Source: SABY01 sp964612515 (GTDB lineage Bacteria > Bacteroidota > Bacteroidia > Bacteroidales > 4484-276). From it: a DNA stretch of 32,709 bases. The position numbers and the translations under genes were made by a program. Of the stretch, positions 8,036-16,480 are shown in pieces. The notes under the pieces were generated by a model. That model was given only the letters and a program-made list of their open reading frames with translations. It had not been told where the DNA came from and did not search any database. Within the stretch, counting starts at the first letter, position 1. The number at the start of each line of letters is the position of its first letter. The stretch lies in the NCBI GenBank assembly GCA_964612515.1, contig CAZTCX010000017.1, positions 1 through 32,709 on the forward strand, read 5' to 3'.

Positions 8036-8193
8036 CGAAAATAAGGGAGGAAGTAGTGGGTAGAAAATAGTGGAAATTTGCAAGGATTTCCCTGCACTCT
8101 TTATTATTGGAAGCGTTACATAGCTAAGTCGGTTTGATGTTGGGATCACCCCTTTCAGTCCCTTTTATACTTTTTAAAAGCACCCTCTCCTTC

Positions 8194-8209
8194 TATTTTT
8201 GTACTTTTG
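8194..8209 (+). promoter_or_regulatory. Two adjacent -7 promoter elements (TATTTTTG, TACTTTTG) upstream of PUL 1
   Basis: Two back-to-back matches to TAnnTTTG lie at 8194-8201 and 8202-8209. They would start transcription near 8207-8215, giving the first PUL 1 gene (ATG 8266) a leader of about 50 bases. They are the only such matches I found in the 230-base gap after the dus gene, so they are the best candidate for the operon promoter. Confidence 0.5.
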
Positions 8210-8265
8210 GCTTTGGTTTGTCAATTATCGAGAACCTAAATCTGTCTCACGAAAGAATCCGACTG

Positions 8266-9666
8266 ATGAAACACACGCTACTCCTTATTTTAGCAACTCT
8301 GCTTCTGGTGGCTTTTTCGGCGTGCAGTCAGCAAAGCCAAAAAGCGAATACCGACGGTAGCCTGGCCATGGGCGACAGCCTGAACCTGGATGACTTGCAC
8401 CGCCGCACCTTCGATTATTTCTGGGAAACTGTCGACAGCGTGAGCGGCCTCACCCCCGACCGCTGGCCTACCAAATCGTTTTCGAGTATTGCCGCCATGG
8501 GTTTCGGATTTACCTCCTATATTATTGGAGTGGAAAATAATTACCTAACACGCCAGCAAGCCGCTGAGCGCGTTTTGAAAGCCCTCCGTTTCATCATGAA
8601 CCTGCCTATGGGCGATGCCACTTCCGGCGTGGCCGGGTACAAAGGCTTCTTTTATCATTTCCTGGATATGCGCACCGGGATGCGCTTCAAACAAGTGGAA
8701 CTTTCTACCATCGATACTGGGCTGCTCATGGCCGGCATCCTTTCGTGCTACGAATATTTCGATAGCAGCGACAGCACTGAAACAGAAATCCGACACCTTG
8801 CCGACAGCCTCTACTGCCGCGTGGAATGGGACTGGTTTCTTAACGATAACCAATTGTTATCCATGGGCTGGCATCCTGAGAAAAAGGAATTTTTGGCTGC
8901 AGAGTGGAGCGGCTACGACGAAGCCATGATCCTGAACATCCTGGCGCTGGGTTCCCCTACCCATCCCATTCCTGCCATAGTGTGGGAAAATTGGACGGAG
9001 ACTTATCTGTGGGCCGATTTTGAGGGTTTTGAACATGTAAACTTTGGCCCCCTTTTCGGGCATCAATATTCGCACATGTACATCGACTTCCGCGAAATTC
9101 AGGATGCTTACATGCGTGCGCGCGGCATCGATTATTTCGAAAACTCGCGTCGTGCCACCCTTGCCAATCGGGCGTATTGTATGCAAAATCCGACAGGATT
9201 TACAGGCTACGGCGCCGATGTGTGGGGACTTTCGGCTTGCGACGGCCCCGGCCACAAACGACAACAAGTGGGCGACACCACAATTGAGTTTATGAGCTAC
9301 CGCGCACGTGGCGCCGCCGCCGATTATCTGGTGGATGACGGCACCATAACTCCTACTGCCGCCGGCGGTAGCATACCGTTTGCGCCCGATACGTGTTTAT
9401 CCGCTTTAAGCGAAATGTATAAACTCTATGGCAAGCGGCTTTACGACCGCTATGGATTTAAAGACGCTTTCAATCTCACTTTCGTAAACGAAGAAAATCC
9501 TGATGGCTGGTTCGACAAGGATTACATCGGAATCGATCAGGGGGCCATTCTCATCATGCTCGAAAACCATCGATCTGAGCTAATTTGGGATTTGATGAAA
9601 CGTAACAAATACATCCGGGATGGCCTGCAAAAAGCCGGGTTCAGAGGAGGCTGGCTGGAAAATTAA
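8266..9666 (+). CDS. GH144-like (glycoamylase-like domain) lipoprotein, probable endo-beta-1,2-glucanase
   Basis: This 466-residue lipoprotein has signal peptide MKHTLLLILATLLLVAFSAC with the lipobox Cys at 20. The rest is one glycoamylase-like (alpha/alpha)6 barrel, the domain that defines GH144, founded on Chitinophaga pinensis endo-beta-1,2-glucanase. Segments shared with the second GH144-like protein in this operon include NRAYC-NP, WGLSACDGP, GTITPTAAGGS and GIDQGAILIMLENHRS. The frame is open from 8134, but only the Met at 8266 gives a proper lipoprotein signal, and the promoter elements lie before it. It is the first gene of PUL 1, 88 bases before susC. Its likely job is cutting beta-1,2-glucan at the outer membrane; substrate is inferred from family and from the GH3 partner. 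Confidence 0.87.
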   Translation: MKHTLLLILATLLLVAFSACSQQSQKANTDGSLAMGDSLNLDDLHRRTFDYFWETVDSVSGLTPDRWPTKSFSSIAAMGFGFTSYIIGVENNYLTRQQAAERVLKALRFIMNLPMGDATSGVAGYKGFFYHFLDMRTGMRFKQVELSTIDTGLLMAGILSCYEYFDSSDSTETEIRHLADSLYCRVEWDWFLNDNQLLSMGWHPEKKEFLAAEWSGYDEAMILNILALGSPTHPIPAIVWENWTETYLWADFEGFEHVNFGPLFGHQYSHMYIDFREIQDAYMRARGIDYFENSRRATLANRAYCMQNPTGFTGYGADVWGLSACDGPGHKRQQVGDTTIEFMSYRARGAAADYLVDDGTITPTAAGGSIPFAPDTCLSALSEMYKLYGKRLYDRYGFKDAFNLTFVNEENPDGWFDKDYIGIDQGAILIMLENHRSELIWDLMKRNKYIRDGLQKAGFRGGWLEN

Positions 9667-9754
9667 AAAGATTCAATAAAATGTTAAGCTAATTATTAGA
9701 CATTTGTTGGAAATATAAAAATATCAAAGATGAAATCATTTAAAATTTAGAAAT

Positions 9755-12712
9755 ATGAAATCAAAACTACTACTGCTACTGATTCTCATTGCCGGTTTCG
9801 CTACCGTTCAGGCACAGCAAAAAACTGTGACCGGAACGGTGACCGACAACGCTGACGGCACGACGTTGCCGGGCGTCAACATATTGATCAAAGGCACCTT
9901 TACGGGAACGGTCACCGACGTAAATGGCTTCTACACAATTCAGGCTGCTCCCGACGATGTGCTGGAATTTTCGTTTATCGGATACGAACAACAGGACAAG
10001 ACTGTGGGCAGCCAGTCGGTTATTAATGTGGCTTTATCGGCTGCTACCACTTTTCTCGACGAAGTGATCGTGGTGGGCTACGGCCAGTTGCTCAAAAGCC
10101 AGGTGGTGGGCGCCATCACCAAAGTGGATGGCGGGAAGTTAGCACGTGAACCAGTTCTTACGGCTGCACAGGCGCTGCAAGGCAAAAGTGCCGGTGTGCA
10201 GGTAATCTCAACCGGCAAGCCCGGCGACCAGCCGCAGGTGCGCGTGCGCGGCATCACCTCCGTTACCGCCGACGGCAACCCGATTTATGTGGTGGATGGT
10301 ATGATTACCACCGACATTACCAACATCAACAGCTCCGACATCCTGTCGATGGAGGTGCTCAAAGATGCCGCCTCGCAAGCCATCTACGGAAGCCGAGCCG
10401 GCAATGGTGTGATCCTTATCACCACCAAATCGGGAAAATCCGGCAAAATGAAGGTGAATTTCGACAGCTATATAGGCTTTCGCCAAATGACCAACAAAGT
10501 GAAAATGGCCGATGCTAAGCTCTACGCCGACTATACCAACGAAGCCCGTGCCTACGACGGTCAGGCTCCACTGTTTGACACTGACTCATTAAAATACAAT
10601 ACCGACTGGTTTGATGAAGTGAGCCGTGCCGGGCTGATGAACAACTACAACCTGAACATCAGCGGCGGCACCGACAAGGTGACCTATTATTTCAGTGCCG
10701 GCTATTTTGTGGACAACGGCATCATCGAAGGCAACGACTATTCGCGGTATGTTTTCAGACTTGCCAACGATTTTAAGCCAGCCGACTTTATAAAACTCGG
10801 TTACAATCTGAACATCAATGTATCTAAAAACGACAACAAACCCAATGTTTTCGACGATTCTTACCGCATGGCACCAACGGTTCCCGTTCATTACCCGAAC
10901 GGCGACTGGGGCTATCTGGAGGCGCTAAGTGTCGCCAACCCGGTAGCACGGCTGCATTATACCAACGACATTTTTAAGCAACAGCGTTTGATGGGAAATG
11001 TGTATGCCGAGCTGAAACCAGTGGATGGGCTTACCCTCCGCAGCAGTTTCAACTTCGATCGCTACAACAACGATGGAACTGTCTATGTTCCTCAATATTT
11101 TATCTGGAGCGGACAGAAGAACGACCCTTCCGATCTGACAATATCTTCGGGCAAAGGATTCTACTGGATTTTCGACAACCACGCCAATTACACCAAGACC
11201 TTTGCAATGCGTCATCAGATCAACGTAACCGCCGGATACTCCTCTGAACAAGACAAATACAGCTCACTTTTTGGCAACGTAAAAGATGTACCCAACCAAA
11301 GCAACTTGTGGTATATCGGGCAGGGCGACCTTACCACCGCCACCAGCGGTAGCTCGGGCGATTTGTTCACACGAGCCGCAGGGTACGGACGTGCTACTTA
11401 CACCTACAATAGCCGCTACAGCTTCAGCGGCTCGCTGCGCCGCGACGGCTCCAGCAACTTCCCCGTCAACGAAAAATGGGGAACTTTCTGGTCGGCAGGA
11501 GTTACCTGGATTGTGACACAGGAAAATTTTATGAAACACCACAATTTCTTTGACGAACTTAAACTACGTGGGAGTTATGGAAAAATTGGCCAGGACAACC
11601 TCCGCAACCTGGGTGTGCTCACTGGCGTCACCATCCTGAATAATTATTACGCTTTTGGCGGACAAAACGGAACGCCACAACAAGCCATCACTTTCGATCA
11701 GATAAAAGACGCGCAAGCCACCTGGGAACCTACCACAGGTTATGATATTGGTATAGAATTCCTGATCGTCGACCGCCGCTTGCGTGGAGATGTGGGCATC
11801 TACAACAAACTTTCCAACAACTACGTGAGCATCACCCTGCCTTCGGCTGTTGGCGACGCCGACCGCACCGTGTTTTCACAAGCTGCCGATGTGCGCAACA
11901 AAGGAGTGGAAATCGCTCTTAACTGGAATGACAAAATCTCTGACGATTTCACCTATTTCGTTGGTGGCAACATCACCTTTAATAATAATAATGTGGAATC
12001 GGTGGATGGCAACCTGCAGCTCCGCGGCGGAAGCCTGGGCAATGGCGAGATCGTTACCTACACCGTGGAAGGGCAACCCATCGGAAGTTTCTGGGTGTAT
12101 CAGACAGAAGGTATCTATCGCACACAGGAAGAGATTGACGCGTCCCCTCACTTTACCGGTGCGAAACCCGGCGACCTGATTTATGCTGACGTAAATGGCG
12201 ACGGCACATTAAGCGAACTCGACCGTGTGTTTGCAGGCAGCTATCAGCCTAAGTTCTATTATGGTATCAATGCCGGCATCAATTGGAAACAGCTCGACTT
12301 TTCGGTAGATTGCTATGGCAACGGTGGTAACAAAGTTTATAATGGTAAAAAAGGTTTGCGCTTTGGCAACGACAACATCGAAGATGATCGCGCTGCCAAC
12401 CGCTGGTCGCCCGAAAATCCAAATGGTTCCGAACCACGCGCCTCCAATAGCATCCCTAAGCCATCCACTTATTTCGTAGAGTCGGGGTCGTTTTTCCGCA
12501 TCAACAATATAACACTGGGTTACACCCTGCAGCTTAAAAAATGGGAAAACCACAGCGTGCGGTTTTACGTCACTGCGCAGAATCCCATCATCTTCACGAA
12601 GTATTCGGGTTTTACACCTGAACTGCCCGGCTCGAACACCAGCAGCGGCATCGAGCTGAACATCTACCCGGTAACATCTGCATATTTATTCGGCATCAAC
12701 GTTCAATTTTAA
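9755..12712 (+). CDS. SusC/RagA-family TonB-linked outer-membrane transporter (PUL 1)
   Basis: This 985-residue outer-membrane beta-barrel imports oligosaccharides using TonB energy. It has a signal peptide cleaved near VQA-QQK (about residue 20), then a carboxypeptidase-regulatory-like domain (TGTVTDNADGTTLPGVNILIKG, about 22-105), and the DEVIVVGYG segment that leads into the plug domain with IYVVDGM and LKDAASQAIYGSRAGNGVILITTK. The barrel runs to the C-terminus, which ends in the typical aromatic strand (FGINVQF). There is no STN domain, so no anti-sigma signalling is expected. The susD partner starts 12 bases downstream. Length is normal for the family. Confidence 0.96.
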   Translation: MKSKLLLLLILIAGFATVQAQQKTVTGTVTDNADGTTLPGVNILIKGTFTGTVTDVNGFYTIQAAPDDVLEFSFIGYEQQDKTVGSQSVINVALSAATTFLDEVIVVGYGQLLKSQVVGAITKVDGGKLAREPVLTAAQALQGKSAGVQVISTGKPGDQPQVRVRGITSVTADGNPIYVVDGMITTDITNINSSDILSMEVLKDAASQAIYGSRAGNGVILITTKSGKSGKMKVNFDSYIGFRQMTNKVKMADAKLYADYTNEARAYDGQAPLFDTDSLKYNTDWFDEVSRAGLMNNYNLNISGGTDKVTYYFSAGYFVDNGIIEGNDYSRYVFRLANDFKPADFIKLGYNLNINVSKNDNKPNVFDDSYRMAPTVPVHYPNGDWGYLEALSVANPVARLHYTNDIFKQQRLMGNVYAELKPVDGLTLRSSFNFDRYNNDGTVYVPQYFIWSGQKNDPSDLTISSGKGFYWIFDNHANYTKTFAMRHQINVTAGYSSEQDKYSSLFGNVKDVPNQSNLWYIGQGDLTTATSGSSGDLFTRAAGYGRATYTYNSRYSFSGSLRRDGSSNFPVNEKWGTFWSAGVTWIVTQENFMKHHNFFDELKLRGSYGKIGQDNLRNLGVLTGVTILNNYYAFGGQNGTPQQAITFDQIKDAQATWEPTTGYDIGIEFLIVDRRLRGDVGIYNKLSNNYVSITLPSAVGDADRTVFSQAADVRNKGVEIALNWNDKISDDFTYFVGGNITFNNNNVESVDGNLQLRGGSLGNGEIVTYTVEGQPIGSFWVYQTEGIYRTQEEIDASPHFTGAKPGDLIYADVNGDGTLSELDRVFAGSYQPKFYYGINAGINWKQLDFSVDCYGNGGNKVYNGKKGLRFGNDNIEDDRAANRWSPENPNGSEPRASNSIPKPSTYFVESGSFFRINNITLGYTLQLKKWENHSVRFYVTAQNPIIFTKYSGFTPELPGSNTSSGIELNIYPVTSAYLFGINVQF

Positions 12713-12724
12713 ATTGTAAATATT

Positions 12725-14239
12725 ATGAAAAAATATATTCATTTCATCATCGTACTCGTGGCAACCTCTGTGATAATGGGTGCCTGCGACAAGGACTGGC
12801 TCGACCCGGCACCGGAAAACCAGCTCATCACATCCGACTCAACTTTTGCCGATCCGGCCAACGCCACACGTTTTGTTAATGCCGGCTATGCCAACCTACT
12901 CACCTGGGAGCAAAGCGCCTTTTCGTGGATGGGCGTGGCCAGCATCACCTCCGACGACGCCGACAAAGGCAGCGATCCGGGCGACCTGGGTGCCGACAAA
13001 GACCAAATGGACGCCCTCACCTACACGCCTACCACCATCTCGGTAACGGAAGTATGGAAAGGTAACTTTCAGGGCGTTTCCAATTGCAACCAGGCATTGG
13101 CCAATGTTCCAAAATTCGACATCCCGCAGGATTTGAAAAACCGCCTCATGGCTGAAGCCAAATTTCTGCGTGCTTATTATTATTTCAACCTTGTGCGCAC
13201 CTTTGGCGACGTGCCAATACTTGATAAAGTTGTAGATTCTGAAAATCCTGCTGATATTAATAACGCCAATACACGGATGCCGGTAAGTGAGGTTTATGCC
13301 TTTATCGAGCAAAATCTAAATGATGCGATCGCAGTGCTTCCGGTGAGTTATCCTGCAAGCGAACTGGGACGCGCCACCAAGGGAGCAGCCACCGCGCTGC
13401 TGGCAAAGGTGAGTATGTACGAAAAGAAATGGCAACAGGCATTCGATCTAACCAACCAGATCATCAATGGCGAGGTGGGCAGCTACGGCCTGGTGCCGGA
13501 CTACGCCACCATCTGGCGCGAAGTGGGCGAAAACAGTATCGAGTCACTGTTTGAAGTTCAGGCACGTGCCGGACTGCCGATTGCGGCTGTGCAGCAGTTT
13601 TGCTCACCACAGGGTATTCGTGGCGGGAAGTTTTCTTTTGTCGGAAACAATGGCCGCGACACCACCGCCTTTACGGGATGGGGTTTTAACACGCCATCGG
13701 ACGACCTTTTCGACAGCTATGAGCCTGGTGACCTGCGCCGCAAAGCCACCATCATGTCCATCGGCGACACACTTTTTGATAATGTTATTATTGTAAATGC
13801 CGCCAACCCCCGCTACAACTACAAAACCTATGTGAGCAAATACGAAGAGAGCTGGAGTGGCAACGACGACCGTACCAATAAGAATGTTCGCATCCTGCGC
13901 ATGGGCGAAATTTACCTGATCAATGCCGAGGCCGCCAACGAGTTAGGCAATACAGGCAAAGCCGTCTCTTCACTCAACGAGATTCGTCACCGTGCCGGCC
14001 TGGGCGACACCCCCGCCTCCGGACAAGATGCTCTTCGTCAGGCTATCTGGCGCGAACGCCGCTTTGAAATGGCCATGGAATACGACCGTTTCTTCGATCT
14101 GGTGCGTCAGGGTAGAGCAGGCGAAGTGATGAGAGCAAATGGTAAAGCCTTTGTAGATGGTAAAAATGAAGTTTTCCCTATTCCGCAAAGCGAGATTTAC
14201 GCCAGTGGTGGAAAACTTACCCAAAATCTTGGTTACTAA
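12725..14239 (+). CDS. SusD/RagB-family nutrient-binding outer-membrane lipoprotein (PUL 1)
   Basis: This 504-residue lipoprotein has signal MKKYIHFIIVLVATSVIMGAC with lipobox Cys 21, followed by DKDWLDPAPENQL. The acidic residues close to the Cys suit surface export. SusD features include the N-terminal segment ending in a TPR-like helix (AEAKFLRAYYYFNLVRTFGDVPI), a second RATKGAATALLAKVSMYEKKW helix pair, and the C-terminal RMGEIYLINAEAANELG plus IWRERRFEMAMEYDRFFDLVRQG. It would form the lid on the upstream SusC and bind incoming glucan. It lies 12 bases after susC and 3 bases before the GH3 gene, so it is co-transcribed. Confidence 0.96.
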   Translation: MKKYIHFIIVLVATSVIMGACDKDWLDPAPENQLITSDSTFADPANATRFVNAGYANLLTWEQSAFSWMGVASITSDDADKGSDPGDLGADKDQMDALTYTPTTISVTEVWKGNFQGVSNCNQALANVPKFDIPQDLKNRLMAEAKFLRAYYYFNLVRTFGDVPILDKVVDSENPADINNANTRMPVSEVYAFIEQNLNDAIAVLPVSYPASELGRATKGAATALLAKVSMYEKKWQQAFDLTNQIINGEVGSYGLVPDYATIWREVGENSIESLFEVQARAGLPIAAVQQFCSPQGIRGGKFSFVGNNGRDTTAFTGWGFNTPSDDLFDSYEPGDLRRKATIMSIGDTLFDNVIIVNAANPRYNYKTYVSKYEESWSGNDDRTNKNVRILRMGEIYLINAEAANELGNTGKAVSSLNEIRHRAGLGDTPASGQDALRQAIWRERRFEMAMEYDRFFDLVRQGRAGEVMRANGKAFVDGKNEVFPIPQSEIYASGGKLTQNLGY

Positions 14240-14242
14240 AGC

Positions 14243-16480
14243 ATGATGATAATGAGCAGGAAATCTTTATTAATACTTATTCCTTTATTAATTTGTGCGT
14301 CACATCTGGTTGTAGCTCAAAAAATCACCAGCGACAATGCGGCTATCGAAAACAAGATAGACGCACTGCTGCAGCAAATGACGCTGGAAGAAAAGATTGG
14401 GCAGATGACGCTCTACACCAGCGACTGGGACGTGACCGGCCCCACCATTCGAAGCGGCTACCGCAAGGATATTGAAGCCGGAAAGGTGGGCGCTATTTTT
14501 AATGCTTACAGTGTGGATTACGTCAGGGATCTACAAGAAATGGCCGTTGAAAAAACACGTATGAAGATACCTCTGATGTTTGGCTACGACGTGATTCACG
14601 GCCACCGCACCATTTTTCCGATGCCATTGGCGCAAGCCGCCACCTGGAACATGGAAGCCATCGAACATTCCGAACGCATCGCCGCCATCGAAGCCACTGC
14701 AGAAGGCCTCAACTGGACCTTCTCGCCAATGGTTGACGTTGCGCGCGATCCACGCTGGGGGCGCATCATGGAAGGCTCCGGCGAAGACACTTACCTCACA
14801 AGCCGCATTGCTGTAGCACGCGTCAAAGGTTTCCAGAGTAATGACCTGGCCGCTGATAACACGCTGGTAGCTTGCGCAAAACATTATGCCGCTTACGGCG
14901 CCGCGCTTGCCGGCCGCGACTACAACACGGTGGATATGTCGGATCGCGTTTTACGCGAAACCTACCTACCGCCCTTCAAAGCCTGCGTGGATGCCGGAGT
15001 AGGCACCTTTATGACCAGTTTCAACGAAGTGGATGGGATTCCGGCCACTGGCAGCGAATATCTGCTGCGCGAAATCCTGAAAAAGGAGTGGGATTTTGAT
15101 GGCTTCGTTGTAACCGATTACACTTCCATCGCCGAAATGGTTCCCCACGGAATCGTGGCCAACAACAAGGAAGCAGGCGAACTGGCAGTGAATGCCGGGG
15201 TGGATATGGACATGCAAAGTGGCATTTTCAACGACTTCCTGGCGCAGTCTGTCAACGAAGGCAAAGTAAAAGTTTCGGATATCGATGATGCCGTCCGGCG
15301 TATTTTGCGTATCAAGATGTTGCTTGGGTTGTTTGACGATCCATACAAATATTGCAACAAGCAACGACAGGACACCCTTATTTACCATCCCGAGCATCTG
15401 GCGTTTGCACGTGCGTTTGCCGCGGAAAGCATGGTACTACTCAAAAATCAAAACCAGACACTGCCTTTATCCAAACAAACGGGAACCATAGCTGTGATAG
15501 GGCCGTTGGCCGATAGCAAAAAGGATATGATTGGTGCCTGGTCGGCAGCAGGAGATTTTAACAAAAGCGTGACGGTGCTGGAAGGTATCAAAGAAAAAAT
15601 ACCAACGCAGCGGGTGGTTTATGCCCGTGGCTGTGAAGTGGAGGGCGATGACCGTTCTAGTTTTGACGAGGCTGTAACTTTGGCAGGGCGCTCCGATGCA
15701 GTGATTTTGGTAATAGGCGAAACAAAAGAGATGTCGGGCGAAGCTGCCAGCCGCTCGGAAATTACCTTGCCCGGCGTGCAACAGGAGTTGGCCGAAGCGC
15801 TTATCGCAACAGGAAAACCTGTGGTGGTGGTGCTGATGAATGGCCGCCCGCTCGACCTTTCGTGGCTCGATGCCCATGCGCCGGCGATTCTGGAAGCATG
15901 GTTCCCGGGAACACAAGCCGGACATGCTGTGGCTGACGTGCTTTTTGGCGACTACAACCCTTCCGCAAAACTCACTGTGAGCTTCCCTCGCAACCTTGGT
16001 CAGGTGCCGATATTTTATAATAATAAAAATACAGGCCGTCCCATGTCGGCGGAAAAATACACCAGCAAGTATCTGGATGTTCCCAACACACCGCTCTATC
16101 CTTTTGGCTACGGGCTAAGTTACACTACATTTAAGTATGATAATCTGAGAATTTCATCACCAGTTCTCAAAGCAAATCAAAAGGTTGAAGTATCAATCCA
16201 GGTGACCAATACAGGTAAAATGGCAGGCCACGAGGTGGTGCAGCTTTATGTGCGCGATCTGGTGGGCAGCGTCACGCGGCCGGTGAAAGAGCTGAAAGAT
16301 TTCCGTAAGATTTACCTTGAACCCGGGGCACAATCGGTTGTTACTTTTGAAATTACACCTGCAATGCTCGAATTCCTGACCCGCGACATGCAGTGGGCTG
16401 CCGAGGCTGGCGACTTTGAGGTTTTTGTAGGTACGGATTCAAGCACGACCAACGTGATCCTTTTTAGTTATTCACCATGA
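14243..16480 (+). CDS. GH3 beta-glucosidase (PUL 1), probably acting on beta-1,2-gluco-oligosaccharides
   Basis: This 745-residue GH3 enzyme is of the BglX-like three-domain type. The signal peptide is about residues 1-25 (ends VVAQ), so it is exported, probably periplasmic. The TIM-barrel domain shows LMFGYDVIHGHRTIFPMPLA, GSGEDTYL, CAKHYAAYGA (K213/H214) and FDGFVVTDYTSI, with the nucleophile Asp at 292. The alpha/beta sandwich carries the likely acid/base in KEMSGEAASRSEITLPG. A C-terminal Fn3-like domain ends in FEVFVGTDSS. A GH3 of this kind in Bacteroides thetaiotaomicron (BT_3567) is known to prefer sophoro-oligosaccharides. With two GH144-like neighbours that specificity is likely here, but it is inferred. 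The stop overlaps the next start (ATGA). Confidence 0.93.
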   Translation: MMIMSRKSLLILIPLLICASHLVVAQKITSDNAAIENKIDALLQQMTLEEKIGQMTLYTSDWDVTGPTIRSGYRKDIEAGKVGAIFNAYSVDYVRDLQEMAVEKTRMKIPLMFGYDVIHGHRTIFPMPLAQAATWNMEAIEHSERIAAIEATAEGLNWTFSPMVDVARDPRWGRIMEGSGEDTYLTSRIAVARVKGFQSNDLAADNTLVACAKHYAAYGAALAGRDYNTVDMSDRVLRETYLPPFKACVDAGVGTFMTSFNEVDGIPATGSEYLLREILKKEWDFDGFVVTDYTSIAEMVPHGIVANNKEAGELAVNAGVDMDMQSGIFNDFLAQSVNEGKVKVSDIDDAVRRILRIKMLLGLFDDPYKYCNKQRQDTLIYHPEHLAFARAFAAESMVLLKNQNQTLPLSKQTGTIAVIGPLADSKKDMIGAWSAAGDFNKSVTVLEGIKEKIPTQRVVYARGCEVEGDDRSSFDEAVTLAGRSDAVILVIGETKEMSGEAASRSEITLPGVQQELAEALIATGKPVVVVLMNGRPLDLSWLDAHAPAILEAWFPGTQAGHAVADVLFGDYNPSAKLTVSFPRNLGQVPIFYNNKNTGRPMSAEKYTSKYLDVPNTPLYPFGYGLSYTTFKYDNLRISSPVLKANQKVEVSIQVTNTGKMAGHEVVQLYVRDLVGSVTRPVKELKDFRKIYLEPGAQSVVTFEITPAMLEFLTRDMQWAAEAGDFEVFVGTDSSTTNVILFSYSP

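Noticed and set aside
8134..8265. 44-residue extension of the GH144 lipoprotein
   Set aside because: It would bury the lipoprotein signal and would span the two -7 promoter elements.
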